Below, in pieces: positions 21,162-32,139 of a stretch of 64,000 nt of DNA (the first letter of the stretch is position 1; each line of letters starts with the position of its first letter). Source of the stretch: Platynereis dumerilii (lineage: Eukaryota > Annelida > Polychaeta > Phyllodocida > Nereididae); assembly GCA_026936325.1 (NCBI GenBank), contig JAPTHN010000073.1, positions 1,751,864-1,815,863 on the forward strand, in the 5' to 3' direction. The notes beneath the pieces were generated by a model. The model saw only the letters and a program-made list of their open reading frames with translations, was not told the DNA's origin and did no database searches. The position numbers were made by a program, and so were the translations under genes.

Positions 21162-22640
21162 TTAAGTCCCCCCCCCACCCGAGCGCACCACGCCGCTCCG
21201 CTCCCCAGCCGAATTTGCTCCAGCCTTTCGGGTCTCGTTGCTGGACCTGCCCCTTTCAAAATTCCTGGATCCACCCCTGTATTTTGCCCTGAAATTTTAA
21301 CATGGTGCGAATGTGACCAGGGCAATGGATCTGCCCTGATATTGGTCAGGATTTGCTGCTGCCCCCACCCCCTGACCCCCCTGCAAAATAAACCTGTGTG
21401 TTGGCCTATTTTTTGCCACCTATTTTATGTATCATATATGTGTAAAATGTATTCAAATACCATCCCAATGTATCCATTCTATTCCTATTCCATAATAGGA
21501 TTTATCCTCAAACTGGTAATTTGTATCCGAAATTTTGATTTACAGACCTTTGCCAATTCACTTGATTTACTTTCAACCCTTGTGTCTTGACATAGGTCTT
21601 GGTCACCAAACATTTAACTCCTTTAAAAATAGCACATGAATTTTGCTTCAGAGCAGGGATTTTTTTAGTTTTTTTATAATCCTTGGAAACTTTTAAGGAA
21701 AAAGTTTCAAGTTTAGTATTCTAAAAAGTGATTTTTTTTTCATTCTAATTGACAACTTAATTCTCAGAGTAATGTTGATATTCTAAAATTTTGATTGACA
21801 TCAATCTGTTCTTGCTTTGGACTGACTTTGGTCCTTTTGCAGACCAGTGTGCTTTCAGTTGTAAGCTTCCATGGACTATGTTGTGACAGACACAGACTAT
21901 TCTATAGACTTAATTGAAATACTAATCAATGCAAGCAAGCATTTACATAATGCATAAAAAGTAGATACATACCATGTAAGAAAGCATTTGCAGTTGACCA
22001 AGTGAGTGATAAGTGCAAGTGGTTCTGCATATCTCAACAGGCTCAACAGGACCTTTTGGACATGTTGAAACACTTTGTGGTTAAGGGGTTGCCAAAATAT
22101 GCACCAGAAAAGGTAAGGGTTGCAGAGTGCAGAGGTCAGAGACTGCCATATTTGTCACATTCCTGTTAACTTCAGACATAAATTTGGCATTTCTTCTCTT
22201 CTTTTAGTGACTTTTTTTTTATTGTTTTTTTTTTTTTGCCCCTTTGAGGCTGCCGCCCCTAGGCTGTAGCCTAGAATGCCTATATGGGAAATACGGCCCT
22301 GGCTACAAATGGCTATGGGATAGAAATCAAAATGTCTGCAGTTACCAATAGCATTATTTTGATAATATTTTGACCCATTTTTAATGGATTTGGATGTCCT
22401 AAAATCATAAAAATTATGGTGTGATAAACCAAAATTCTAAAATTGTCATATCTAGAAGAATTCCCAACAGATATTTTTCGTTTTTGGCTTAAAATGTTCC
22501 CTTGATTGCCTTCCAGAACACTGCGCTATTGGCATATTTGTTCAATTTTTTTAACCCCAAACTTTTTTCAGGGACGCTGTGTGCAATGATACACTTCCCT
22601 CAAACAACAACTCAGTCAACTGTGATGGTCTGAAGTCTTT

Positions 22641-23126
22641 TCATCCAATTATTTGAATTTCACATATTTTCGCTACATTCCCACCTTTTACAGCTCCAGC
22701 GTGCATTGCAAGAACGAGTTCATTACATCCACCAGGAGGACATGTGCATTTGAACCCGCAGCGATCCCTGGTGGATGTGGCAGAGATCAATTGGCATGTG
22801 ACCTCTGCACCACAGAGTGGTGTGCATTGTTGATTGTCAGGGTTGTCTTCGAAGGACCTGGCAAAGAACTGCATGGCAAGTTGGGTACAAGGCTCATCAA
22901 ATATTTCACAATTCAAGTTGGATCCCTCCATGATGATGTTGACATGAGCTGGTGCTGGTGAAGGAGCATCAGGTAGCACAAGAACCAAGGGTGATTTTTC
23001 CAAGTCAAGTTTTGATGTTTCGAAGCAGGTGTCATTGAGTCCATCAGCTGACTTTAATATTGAAATATCTTTTGCCTCGTTTGGTGCCACGTGCTGCCAG
23101 ACTGTCTCTGCATCAATAAACATAGG
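22641..23126 (-). CDS. F-type-lectin/discoidin-like domain exon (partial gene or pseudogene)
   Basis: A single open stretch of about 161 codons. It begins QPMFIDAETVWQHVAP, has the AADGLNDTC-like core (SADGLNDTCF), then LVLVLPD, a conserved CGAEVTCQ region and a final AKICEIQIIG before the stop. This order of a beta-rich start, xADGxxDTC, and a terminal ICEIxI is how I recognise fucolectin-related (FTP-type) domains of marine invertebrates; the match is by eye. A possible acceptor (CTGCCGCGCAG) lies just upstream and the stop directly follows the domain, so it could be a terminal exon of a secreted or membrane lectin-like protein. It lies between repeats with no other exon nearby, so an isolated gene fragment is possible. 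Internal Cys pairs are retained. Confidence 0.5.
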   Translation of the reverse strand, partial: PMFIDAETVWQHVAPNEAKDISILKSADGLNDTCFETSKLDLEKSPLVLVLPDAPSPAPAHVNIIMEGSNLNCEIFDEPCTQLAMQFFARSFEDNPDNQQCTPLCGAEVTCQLISATSTRDRCGFKCTCPPGGCNELVLAMHAGAVKGGNVAKICEIQIIG

Positions 23127-23886
23127 CTGCGCGGCAGCATACCCTCGGCTACTCAGCGGCTATTCTCCAGACAGTGGGATACATTGAGGCAGGACCCCAC
23201 TGACAACTCCAATATCCTCATGAACATGAAATTCTCGTTGAAAAACTTTCATTGAATGGCCAAGAGCTGTGAGCAAAATAATATAAATGTTTCCCGTCTG
23301 CCATTTTGTATTGGCAGGAATTCAAAATCCACATGCAATCAGCTTGCAGGATGGGTCCCCCCCAAAAAAAAAGGGGGGGAAACAGTTAAAATTTGGGCAA
23401 GGAGTCAAAAAGTGTGGCACAAGATCAAATGAACTGAAAATCAATGGTTAGCAATTAGCAAGACATTACATTGTACTGTAGAAGTGGTATAATTTGGTAT
23501 AATCTGGATAATGAAATTCAGGTAAGTATTCCACTGTGCCTATTGGTGGCCTGTGGCAAAATCTGTGCCTTTTTGTGAACAAGCAATTTGAGATATAAAA
23601 TTTTTAAAAAAATGAAGTCAAGAAGATGACTGGTTTCGGTGACAATATTAAGAACAATATTATCCGGCATAGATTACCCACAGTAATTCATCCCCTCTTC
23701 CACTACCATTTTAGAAAGTTGGTTTTTTATCAAACTTATTTTTGTCTGAATGTAATATACAGTGGTGACAGACAGGAAAATAAAGCAATGCAGTGCACAA
23801 TAGACAGGTAATGACCATTAAAAAGACAGCTAGAAATGGACAACAATTGAGATAAAGAAAACGATCAGGACATGTAGGGGACTGTT

Positions 23887-23938
<52 letters not shown>

Positions 23939-24715
23939 CTTTTGGTAGTTTGATCAATCCAATTATCAGTTTTTCTATTAAGATGTGTCATAATTCCTGC
24001 AGAAAAGATAAAATTACAATTTCATTTAAACTGCATAAAACTGAATTGCAATAAGGGTAGCTATTGTTTGAACAAAAATTAGATATCTATCAGTTCAATA
24101 AATTTCTGTCTGTAAATCTTATATCTAATCAAACAGTGTCATTGACTTCAGTCTACATCATCTTGATCCTGGATCCATTTTAGAATGTAGCCATGTAAAT
24201 TGTTGGATGTTGTAACTATTTCAGTTAAATTACATTATCCTTGCAGACATTCCCCTTAAAGGGGTTAAAGGGGCTTCCTTAGTCCCCCTCCTCAGCTGCT
24301 TAACATCCTTAACACCCATATCAATTGGCTATTGTCTGCTGTACACCAATATTTTAATCACCTTATGCAATGCCATTATGTAACCTGACAAAAGAATGGA
24401 GGGTGGCATACTTCACACACCTCAGAAGTGTGCCACTGTGATGAGGGGGGGGGGGGTCCAATGAAACATCACTGAAAATCAATGGTTACCAAGAGATTAA
24501 ACTTGAAATGATATATCTACTAGTCAAAATGAAATCTGGATCATGTGATTCGGGCAAGTAGGCCTATGGCTGATTTTGTGCTTTTTGTAAAAAGAATAAT
24601 TTGAGAAAAAAGAATAATTCCTGTTGATGATTGGATTTTTTGATATATCCATGTATAGGAATCTTGAATCATTGTAAAGCTTTAGAAATTGTACAGGATT
24701 AAAATTGCTATAATA
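23127..24715. other. Intergenic, no gene seen
   Basis: Includes a C-run next to an A-run and a G-run (23359-23383), a TAGA array at 23887-23938, and a G-run at about 24446-24456. The sequence near 23350-23530 and 24400-24560 is related (G-runs, GAAAATCAATGGTTA), so an old duplicated repeat is likely. No coding evidence. Confidence 0.5.
23887..23938 (+). repeat. (TAGA)n microsatellite
   Basis: Thirteen uninterrupted tetranucleotide copies. Its reverse complement forms the TCTA arrays elsewhere in the window. Confidence 0.95.
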
Positions 24716-24985
24716 ATCTATCCATCTATGTATGCATCTATCAATCTATCTATCTATATATATATCTATCTATCTACATGTGTCTATCTATCTATCTTTC
24801 TATCTTTCTATCTATCTATCCATCTATCTATCTCCATCTTTCTATCTTTCTATCTTTCTATCTTTCTATCTTTCTATCTTTCTATCTTTCTATCTATCTA
24901 TCTATCTATCTATCTATCCATCCATCCATCCATCCAGTCTATCCAGTCTATCCAATCTATCCAGTCTATCTAGTCTATCTAGTCT
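24716..24985 (+). repeat. Compound (TCTA)n/(TCTT)n/(TCCA)n array
   Basis: About 270 bases of imperfect tetranucleotide repeats moving from TCTA to TTTC-TATC, then TCCA and finally a CCAGTCTAT 9-10-base unit. Long frames here are simple-sequence artefacts. Confidence 0.95.
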
Positions 24986-26829
24986 AGCTATTCTTATCAT
25001 AAATTACAAATATGGAATATGGGTCTAAAAACATAAATTATAGATAAGATGTCTCCAACCAAAACCATTGTAAATAGTAACACTAAAACAAGGTTTATGC
25101 CAGTATATATATATATATCTTTTAAGACTAAGCAAGTTGCTAGTTAATACAAAGGTTAAATGCTGGTCAAACTTTGGAGAATAACAATAGCTGTAAAGAA
25201 AAACAAAACAAGAGAAACATGTCCCAACTCTGTGTACAGCCTGTATGGGCTACAAAAAGTCATATCTCAGCTTCTAGTTGGCCTAAATCTTTTATTCAAA
25301 TTGGAAATTTCTTTATTTGTTCAATATAAAACTACAAAGTTGGTGTCAATGCAGTTTGGACATATTTCTAAGAAAAAAGAAAATTTGTTAAAAAGTTGAG
25401 GGTGCTGTGCACTGCTTTTGTGCTCCTTTGTTCCTAGCTTTGGTCACTGGACAGGATTAGTGACACAATGTTACATAACATGAATGGCTGGAGGGGAGGG
25501 GTACAATGAAGCACAGACATAGTGTCTCCAGGCCCATTCACAAAAAAACTGGACCCCTTCCAATGATGACACTTTTACCCCCTAAACAATATTTCTTTAA
25601 AATGCTAAAAATACAATTGGAGTGAGTTTTAAAATGAATTAAAAGACAGATTTATCCAATAATATCTTGAAATGTAAAATTGCACACTGAAATTTGCATA
25701 AATTGGGTTTGCATCCCAAGTAATTTTCTTTGATAACCCTCTATATATACATAGCGGTCTTATTGCCAGTCTGTCTTACATGTTTTTCATTAAAGACCAA
25801 AATAAAAGTAAGCTGACAGTACTTCATAATATGTTAAAATGTATATAACTGATGTTAGATTTAAACCATTAAGTTACAATTGAGATTTAAGATTTCTTGT
25901 CAAAGGATTGGCAGGGAAGACAATTACCCTGTGACATAACATTACATAATCAAGACTTCTCCAGTGCTCCATTCAACAAAAGCCAGTCTGTCTGATTCAA
26001 TCACATTTAATTTTCATGCAAACAACTAAATAAAAGGGGCTGACATTTATTCATCTTCTAAAAATTTACATCACTGAGTGTAGATATTAACCATAAAGTT
26101 ATAATAATTGGGAGTTTTAAAAAGATTTAGTGTCAACATTTTAAAATATTAACACACAAATGCATGTTTTTGAATAAACTTAATTAATGCTTTGAAAGTC
26201 CACATAATTATATATAAATTTATATATTTCTTATTGATAATATTTCATGAGGAGAGGTAGAAAAAGTCAAATTTAGACATTATTGTGGCAAATTTGATTG
26301 ACCAGGGCCAATATTTACTGATATATATGATTATCTGAAAATCCTTAATATTTATCTAATTTTGTTAATATTGACCTATGCTGTGAATAAAAGTTTTCAT
26401 ATTGTTCAAAATCAGCATGATGATGATGTGAAACATGTCAGGTTTATTTTGACAAAAAAATGTCAACGACTGGTATGACATCAGAAGGAAATGGAGAGTA
26501 AATAGACATTTTAATGATTTTTTGCCTTTTTTCAATCATACATTGAACATTTCAATGGAAAAAATTGCAACAACTCATGCAATGGCTGTGAATATTAGTC
26601 AACAGTGTGTCTAACTACAATAAGACCTAAAGTTAACTAACTTACCTATTACCATTTGGCTTTTCAGGCAGAAATGTTGGAAAATTGGAATTTTTTCGAA
26701 TTTTTGGGTTTTTATAAAAATTCATAGGACCAACATTCCAACTGATTAGAGATGTTTAAAGAGGCATAAGTTAGACACCTAAGTGGAAAATTTCATAGAT
26801 TTAACTTCAAAATTTACTGAATCATACAA
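24986..26829. other. Intergenic, AT-rich, no gene seen
   Basis: No domain-bearing frame, RNA gene or well-bounded element was recognised. Poly-purine runs and TATATA stretches only. Confidence 0.45.
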
Positions 26830-27300
26830 GTTTAAAATAACAGTATTTTTTCATATTTTTGGTAAATTGTCGTCCGTTCAACTTTCTCAGAGCATTTAGA
26901 CCCACAAAAAACACATCTTGGGTATTTAATATATACAATATGCCAATTTCAGTGTCAAAAGTACTGCAGTTTTTCAGCTGTCACAGAAATAAAAAAAAAA
27001 AAAACAATTTTTCACATTTTTCAATGATTGTGAGAAAAGTATTAATGTCATGGGGATTAGACCTACGAAAGGCTCAACTGGGATAAAAGATACCATATTT
27101 ACCCAAAAATTATGAATATGCATGCCATAGTTTTGGCTTGACACCCAATACACAAAAAAATATTTTTTCACATTTTTCAATAATTGTGAGAAAAGTATTA
27201 ATCTCATATGGATTAAACCCCTAAAAGGCACAACTAGGATAAAAGATATAATAATGTCCCAAAAATAAAAAGTATACATTCCATAGTTTTCGCATTACTC
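26830..27300. repeat. About 156-bp degenerate tandem repeat
   Basis: CACATTTTTCAAT...GTGAGAAAAGTATTAAT occurs at about 27013 and 27169 (156 apart) with matching downstream text (CAACT.GGATAAAAGATA). A weaker unit precedes at about 26845. Probably 2.5-3 copies of an old satellite-like unit. Confidence 0.7.
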
Positions 27301-27301
27301 C

Positions 27302-27430
27302 CAATACACAAGTGGGACGCCCGTTATCCGGACGCCTGCCCGTCCGCCCGCCCGCCCGCCGGACGGACAAATTTTCCCAAAGTAACTATAATACCCGTCG
27401 GCAATGTATACATTGCCGAGGGTAAAAATG
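27302..27430. other. GC-rich patch with palindromes
   Basis: The CCGC-repeat core (27338-27360) is bracketed by GTCCG/CGGAC, and about 40 bases on a CGGCAATGTATACATTGCCG palindrome is perfect over 20 bases (27400-27419). The surroundings are AT-rich. It may be the end of a repeat; no gene. Confidence 0.5.
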
Positions 27431-27804
27431 TGTACATAATGCAAAATGTACATTGAAAAATATTCAAAATGTCAAACAAATCAATCCTCTTTGCTATCAA
27501 TGGAGACACCAGTTTCCGTTTCACCGGAAAACAGACGGTAAAAAAGAAGGAATTCCACAACAAATGAAAAAAACAGCGAAACACTTTGATATAGAAGAGT
27601 TTGGGAAACAGTAAGATTCGGGCAAAAAGGCTAAAAAATTTCGTAGGACGATCAGGTAAAAACTAATTAAAATGAGTGATTTCCAGGCTATTTAATTTGA
27701 AATGGTTTTAAATTTAGATCACAAAATTCAGGCAAATGTCGCTCGCCCCCCCAAAAAGCGCGCGTCCCGTATGCCTGTGTTTAAATAATTTTGAACTTTA
27801 GAAA

Positions 27805-29890
27805 ATGCTTGAAACTCCAAATAGACGAATTGATAAAATTCTAAGAGAAAATAACTTTGGAAAATATGTTTTAGAAACACTGGATACTGGCATGGGAAAC
27901 CAACTTGAGTGTGGCTATTACGCTGAAGATTCTTTGAATGATCTTTTGAAAAAGAATGGTACATCTTTTACTATGATAAATCTAAACATAAGAAGTTTAG
28001 ACAAACATTTTAATGATCTTGTGGCTCTCTTGCATAACCTTTATCACCCTATTGATGTAATAGACCTCACTGAAATTGGGAGGAAGAATGTATCAAATAG
28101 AATCAGTATACTCAAAGATAAATGTAAATGTGAATATGTATTGCCTGAAACCAAAAAATGTGGTGGCGCCTGTATCTTTGTGAGGAATAATGTGAAATAT
28201 CATGTATGAGATGACCTTGGCGTACCTTCCGAAAATGTTGAGGATATTTGGCTAGAAGTAGAGGTAAATGATCAGAAAGTTATTGTAGGTGTAGTTTATC
28301 GTCATCCAGGCACTAATGTGCCTAGCTTCATAACTGATCTTGAAAAATCACTGTATAAAATTGACAAAGAATGCTGTTATTCGTATATCTGTGGAGACTT
28401 TAATACTGATGGTCTCAAAATAGATACTGATAAGAGAAGTGCTGAATTTTACGAATGCTTGATGACTCTAAACTTTATACCCACCATTACCTTGCCTACC
28501 AGAATCACGGACACGACAGTGACCTTAATTGATAATATTTCATGAAACTAAAACAAAGAGAATGTTAATTGCAAGGCGTTGGCGGGTAATGTAATTGTAT
28601 GTAATACTAACCACATACCTACTGAATACACTAGACCGAAAGTAAGATTGTTTGGGGAGAAGAATCTCTCAAATTTTGTGAATGAATTTAGCCATGCAGA
28701 TTGGAATAGGTTTTTTAATGGCACAGATGCAAACGATCTGCTTAACTCCTTCTATGACAAGTTTAAAATACAATTTGAGAGGTCCTCCCCCCTCACAACA
28801 TTGTCAAGAAAAAGAGCAAAGGATAAAGTGTGGGTAACTACTGGTCTCAAAACTGCCATAAAGAAAAAGTCTGAGTTGTATAGAAAATATCTTAACCACC
28901 ACACTCTTGAAAACAAGCTATCATACACAACGTATAGAAGCACTCTAACCACATCATTAAGAAAAGCAGAGGCTAACTATTACTTAGAAAAAGTTTATAA
29001 TAAAAAGAAGAATGTCAGAGCCCTTTGGCAAATATTTGGGCCAATCATAAGTCCCAATAAAATTAGACAATAAAATAAAATTGACAAAATTGAACTGAAT
29101 AATAGAACCTTGAGAAATCAGCAAGATATTGCAAATGTTCTCAATGATAATTTTGTCAATGTTGGTCCCAAGCTCTTAAAAAATACTGCTTGTGATAGCT
29201 GTGAAAAGTATCTGAGAAAAAATCAGACACATAGCTTTTATCTAAAGCGGACTGACCCATCAGAAATACAGACATTAATATCTAAACTGAGTAACAATAA
29301 AGCCCCAGGTGATGATGAGATCTCAGGTAAATTACTAAAGGCATGTCCTTCAATGTTTAGTAAACTGGTAGCGCATAGCAAACACTGCCATTAAGACCGG
29401 CAAAATTCCAGAAAAGCTGAAACTTGGTAAAGTTATCCCCATTTACAAAGAAGGCAATAAGGCCACACATAATTGATCTTTAGCTTCTCGGATCCTCTCA
29501 AGGCACTTTTTCTAGGGTCGGTCGGTACGACAAAAAAAAAAAATTTGTAATGTAAAAAAAAAACAATTTTTTTTTTTTTTCAATTTTTTTTCCATTGGCT
29601 GGAAAGCTATTGTGTTGGCGGGTCTGCAAAGCTAAAAATCAATTATGTGTGTGTGTGCCTAAGCTTGATCCAACAAATTATTGACAGATCAACCTACTTA
29701 GTACTATTAATAAAATAATTGAGAAAATCCTCTATAAACGCCTATATCAATATTTAGAAAAATTTAAGATTATCTGTCAGTACCGGTTTGGTTTTTGACA
29801 TGCATACTCTATGACAATGGCACTAATTGAGATAACAGATCATATCAGGGAGCAACTGGATAATGGAAACATTACAATAGGAATAAACCT
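27805..29890 (+). mobile_element. LINE (CR1/L2/Jockey group-like) ORF2: endonuclease and start of reverse transcriptase, degenerate
   Basis: Successive frames read as a non-LTR ORF2. Endonuclease motifs are NLNIRSL (about 27980), DLTEIG, CGGACIFVRN, GVVYRHP, CGDFNTD and a LIDNIS end near 28540. A linker with KVWVTTGLKTAI follows, then NNKAPGDDEI (about 29300) at the start of the reverse transcriptase and a KIIEKILYKRL/FGF segment near 29720-29800. It has several in-frame stops (for example at 28207-28209 and 29071-29073) and an insertion at about 29475-29690. It ends abruptly at 29890 where another repeat begins. It lacks the YADD region and 3' end. A dead, 3'-truncated copy. Confidence 0.85.
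29475..29690. other. Insertion inside the LINE with A/T homopolymers
   Basis: About 215 bases with no LINE coding similarity interrupt the reverse transcriptase region: runs of A and T (29530-29590), GGGTCGGTCGGTACGAC and a short GT microsatellite (29647-29658). Probably a small inserted element; ends not defined. Confidence 0.5.
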
Positions 29891-30335
29891 AGGGCAGATT
29901 CCACGAAAAGTGCTCTCAGAGGGTACCCTAAACTTTCCAACCCTTTTGTTATTTCTCTGTTGCTTCCCGAAGCAAGTAAACCTATTACTCAGTACATCTG
30001 TGAGCTAATGAATAAATATCATTAAAATAATCCTCAAATATGTAGCTTTTTGCTCTCAAAAATATATTTTTTTATCTCTCATGAGGATATTTTTGGACGA
30101 CCAAATTTACTGGTGATCAGACGTGCTTACTTTGGCACTCTGTGAAATCTGCTAAAACCAATTCAAGAAAATGTAATGCTGTGTGATTGATAAAACACAT
30201 CTTGAAATTATTTTGGAACCATTTTTAATTTTGTTGGTCGTTATAAAACTTGAAAAAAATGAAAAATAAAAAAAGACTGCTAATGTAACTCGATTCAGTC
30301 ACAGGACACTGAGGTTACATTAGCAACTTTTACAT
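29891..30335. repeat. Dispersed 445-bp repeat, copy 1 (GCAGATTCCACGAAAAGTG)
   Basis: Nearly identical to 57366-57815 over its whole length. It starts GGCAGATTCCACGAAAAGTG and ends with a hairpin made of GCTAATGTAAC and GTTACATTAGC. A related element near 62196-62693 has the same hairpin stem and a reversed start (CTTTTTGTGAAATCTGCC). Here it cuts the LINE. Family unknown; a DNA transposon terminal region is likely. Confidence 0.8.
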
Positions 30336-31181
30336 GGGAATTTGGCGCCACAATAGTATCATACAATTTGTGGTTAACACCATCAAGGCCCTTCCGCACA
30401 GCGATAAACAATTCAGCTTGAGTGCTGATTTACCAGGCAAACACAAAGGCAACACAACAGTTCCCATCAATGCAGCTGTGACAAGCCTGATATTCTTTTT
30501 GGCTTACAAAGTTTTGTAGCAGGTCAGCATAGATATTACATGGGTCAATTTTCAAGCATTTTTTCATTAAAAACAGGCAAATATTTCACTTACTATGAAT
30601 AATAAATCAAAAATAACCCCCAGATATTACTTTGCGATGCAAACTTTACCATATACTAAAAAACCACAAACATATATTTACTTCAGAGAAAGATCTGGGA
30701 AATTGACCATTTTTTCAGTTTTGCGAATTGGGAATTACATGATAAACTTTAAAGGCTTTGTGCCACCTCTAAATTATTACCGATTTGGCTGAAATTTTTC
30801 ATGTGTTTGTTTTACTTAAGTGCATGGTCATCATTTTCTGCTTTCAAATTTGGGGTTTTTGGAGATTTGATTTTTCCCATAGGAATGTGGACCACCCTAT
30901 TGCACTTGCACAGAAATTTAACATAGTTGCAGTCAGTGGCCCCCAGTTGAAACACATGGAGAGGGCCCCCCAAAGTCAGTGGGCCCCCAAAGTCGGTAGG
31001 CCCCCAAAGTCAGTGGGCCCCCAAAGTTGGTGGGCCCCCAAAGTCATTTGGCCCCTAAGCGGCAAAACCAGTGGGCCCTTTTAAATGATGCTTGGCCTCG
31101 TTGTACATTGACATTCTCGGGTGTACATATCTTCATGTCCCACATTTACCCATTAGACAACTGTAATCATCATCATCATAC
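30336..31181. other. Intergenic with a 17-bp tandem repeat
   Basis: At 30963-31055 about five copies of a 17-base GGGCCCCCAAAGTCAGT unit stand in otherwise ordinary sequence. No gene seen. Confidence 0.6.
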
Positions 31182-31855
31182 CCTTAATTCATGGATGCTT
31201 TACGCTACTCCTCCCAAACTGCTCAATGCCCACAACTACAAATTTGCAAGCAACTTTACATCACACCTTACAACAACCATACGTGGGTGTCGTTTCTCAA
31301 ACTATTCATATTATACCACTGCAGCTATTAATCATTTATGCACGACTATCAATAGCTATCAATCTTCTCAAATATAGCGATAGTTGTTTGTTTTCCCTGG
31401 ACTCCAATGGAGGGATGGAGGGCCCACTGTCTTCAAAGACTGGAATGATAGGCCTATATATATGTATACCTACAATTCCCTGTCTACCGTTATCACGGGT
31501 ACTATGCTAGTACCCTTAATTCATGGATGCTTTACGCTACTCCTCCCAAACCACTCAATGCCCACACCTCAAAATTTGCGAGCAACACTATTTCATGTCT
31601 TACAACAACCATACGTTGGTGTCGTTTCTCAAAATGTTCATATTATACCACTGCAGCTATTAATCATGTATGCCCGACAATTTACCTATCAATCTTCTCA
31701 AATATAGCGGTAGTTGTTTGTTTTCCCTGGACTCCGAGGGAGGGAGGGAGGGCCCACTGTCTTGAAAGACTGGAATGATAGGCCTACATGCAATTCCCTC
31801 TCTATCTGCCGTTCTTACTCTCATTATACCCGTTATCACGGGTACTATGCTAGTA
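31182..31855. repeat. 328-bp direct tandem duplication
   Basis: Two adjacent copies, 31182-31509 and 31511-31855, both starting CCCTTAATTCATGGATGC and ending TTATCACGGGTACTATGCTAG. They differ by scattered substitutions and small indels, roughly 8-10% by eye. CCGTTATCACGGG in the tail is a short palindrome. No coding domain. Confidence 0.9.
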
Positions 31856-31991
31856 TATCTAATGGATGATTAACTGATCTACAGTACAAATGTCAGCATC
31901 ACGTTACTATGGAAAATGGTTTAAGGTTGTTCCGCTTGTCTCCCAGTCAAAAATCCTTAAAAAATGTTCTGGATGCCATATACTGACTTAC

Positions 31992-32131
31992 CGCATGATG
32001 CTATAACTTTAGATGTGGACCCAACTGGAAACTGATCTCGCAAGCCAAGATCTTCAAACCATGCACTTGCACAGGGATCGCTCGACTCGTAGCGATGGCA
32101 AACCCATTTACCTCCACTGAAACGCAATTTT
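31992..32131 (-). CDS. Candidate exon 3 of a secreted-protein gene
   Basis: A 140-base exon on the minus strand: acceptor CTTGTTTCAG just upstream (32132 onward) and donor GTAAGT (31986-31991). The coding-like frame reads KLRFSGGKWVCHRYESSDPC and on through PCASAWF, QFPVGS to VIASC. A W, paired Cys and a PxG pattern suggest the second half of a small extracellular module, with exon 2 as the first half. From the strict phase of exon 2 (one base left over) this frame is off by one, so a further small exon, a different donor or a one-base error must lie between them. The gene continues beyond, as the exon ends in phase 1 with no stop in this frame. Confidence 0.6.
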
Positions 32132-32139
32132 CTGAAACA

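Larger units (their letters stand above)
19076..22301. mobile_element. hAT element (non-autonomous), 3.2 kb, with perfect target duplication
   Basis: The ends CAGGGCCGTATTTCCC and GGGAAATACGGCCCTG are flanked by a perfect 8-bp duplication GCTACAAA (19068-19075 and 22302-22309), the hAT hallmark. It carries no recognisable hAT transposase. Much of its length is a second element (19123-21161) inserted just inside the left end. The remaining interior (21170-22290) includes poly-C/T runs and repeat debris. The intact duplication argues for a fairly recent insertion. Confidence 0.9.
13030..22584. repeat. Widely spaced inverted repeat pair enclosing a nested block
   Basis: Sequence at 13030-13240 (GCACACAGCGTCCCTG and onward, including CTGTTGGGAATTCTTC) reappears inverted at about 22390-22584. 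A third related copy lies at 62765-63010. The pair may be the termini of a roughly 9.5-kb element made of nested insertions, or two independent copies in opposite orientation. The right copy is interrupted by the hAT element ending at 22301. No transposase was found between them. Confidence 0.6.

Noticed and set aside
24689-25028. Overlapping long frames rich in YLSI/LSIY
   Set aside because: They are translations of TCTA/TATC microsatellite sequence in several frames; the same applies at 46099-46413, 46569-46865 and 60682-61296.
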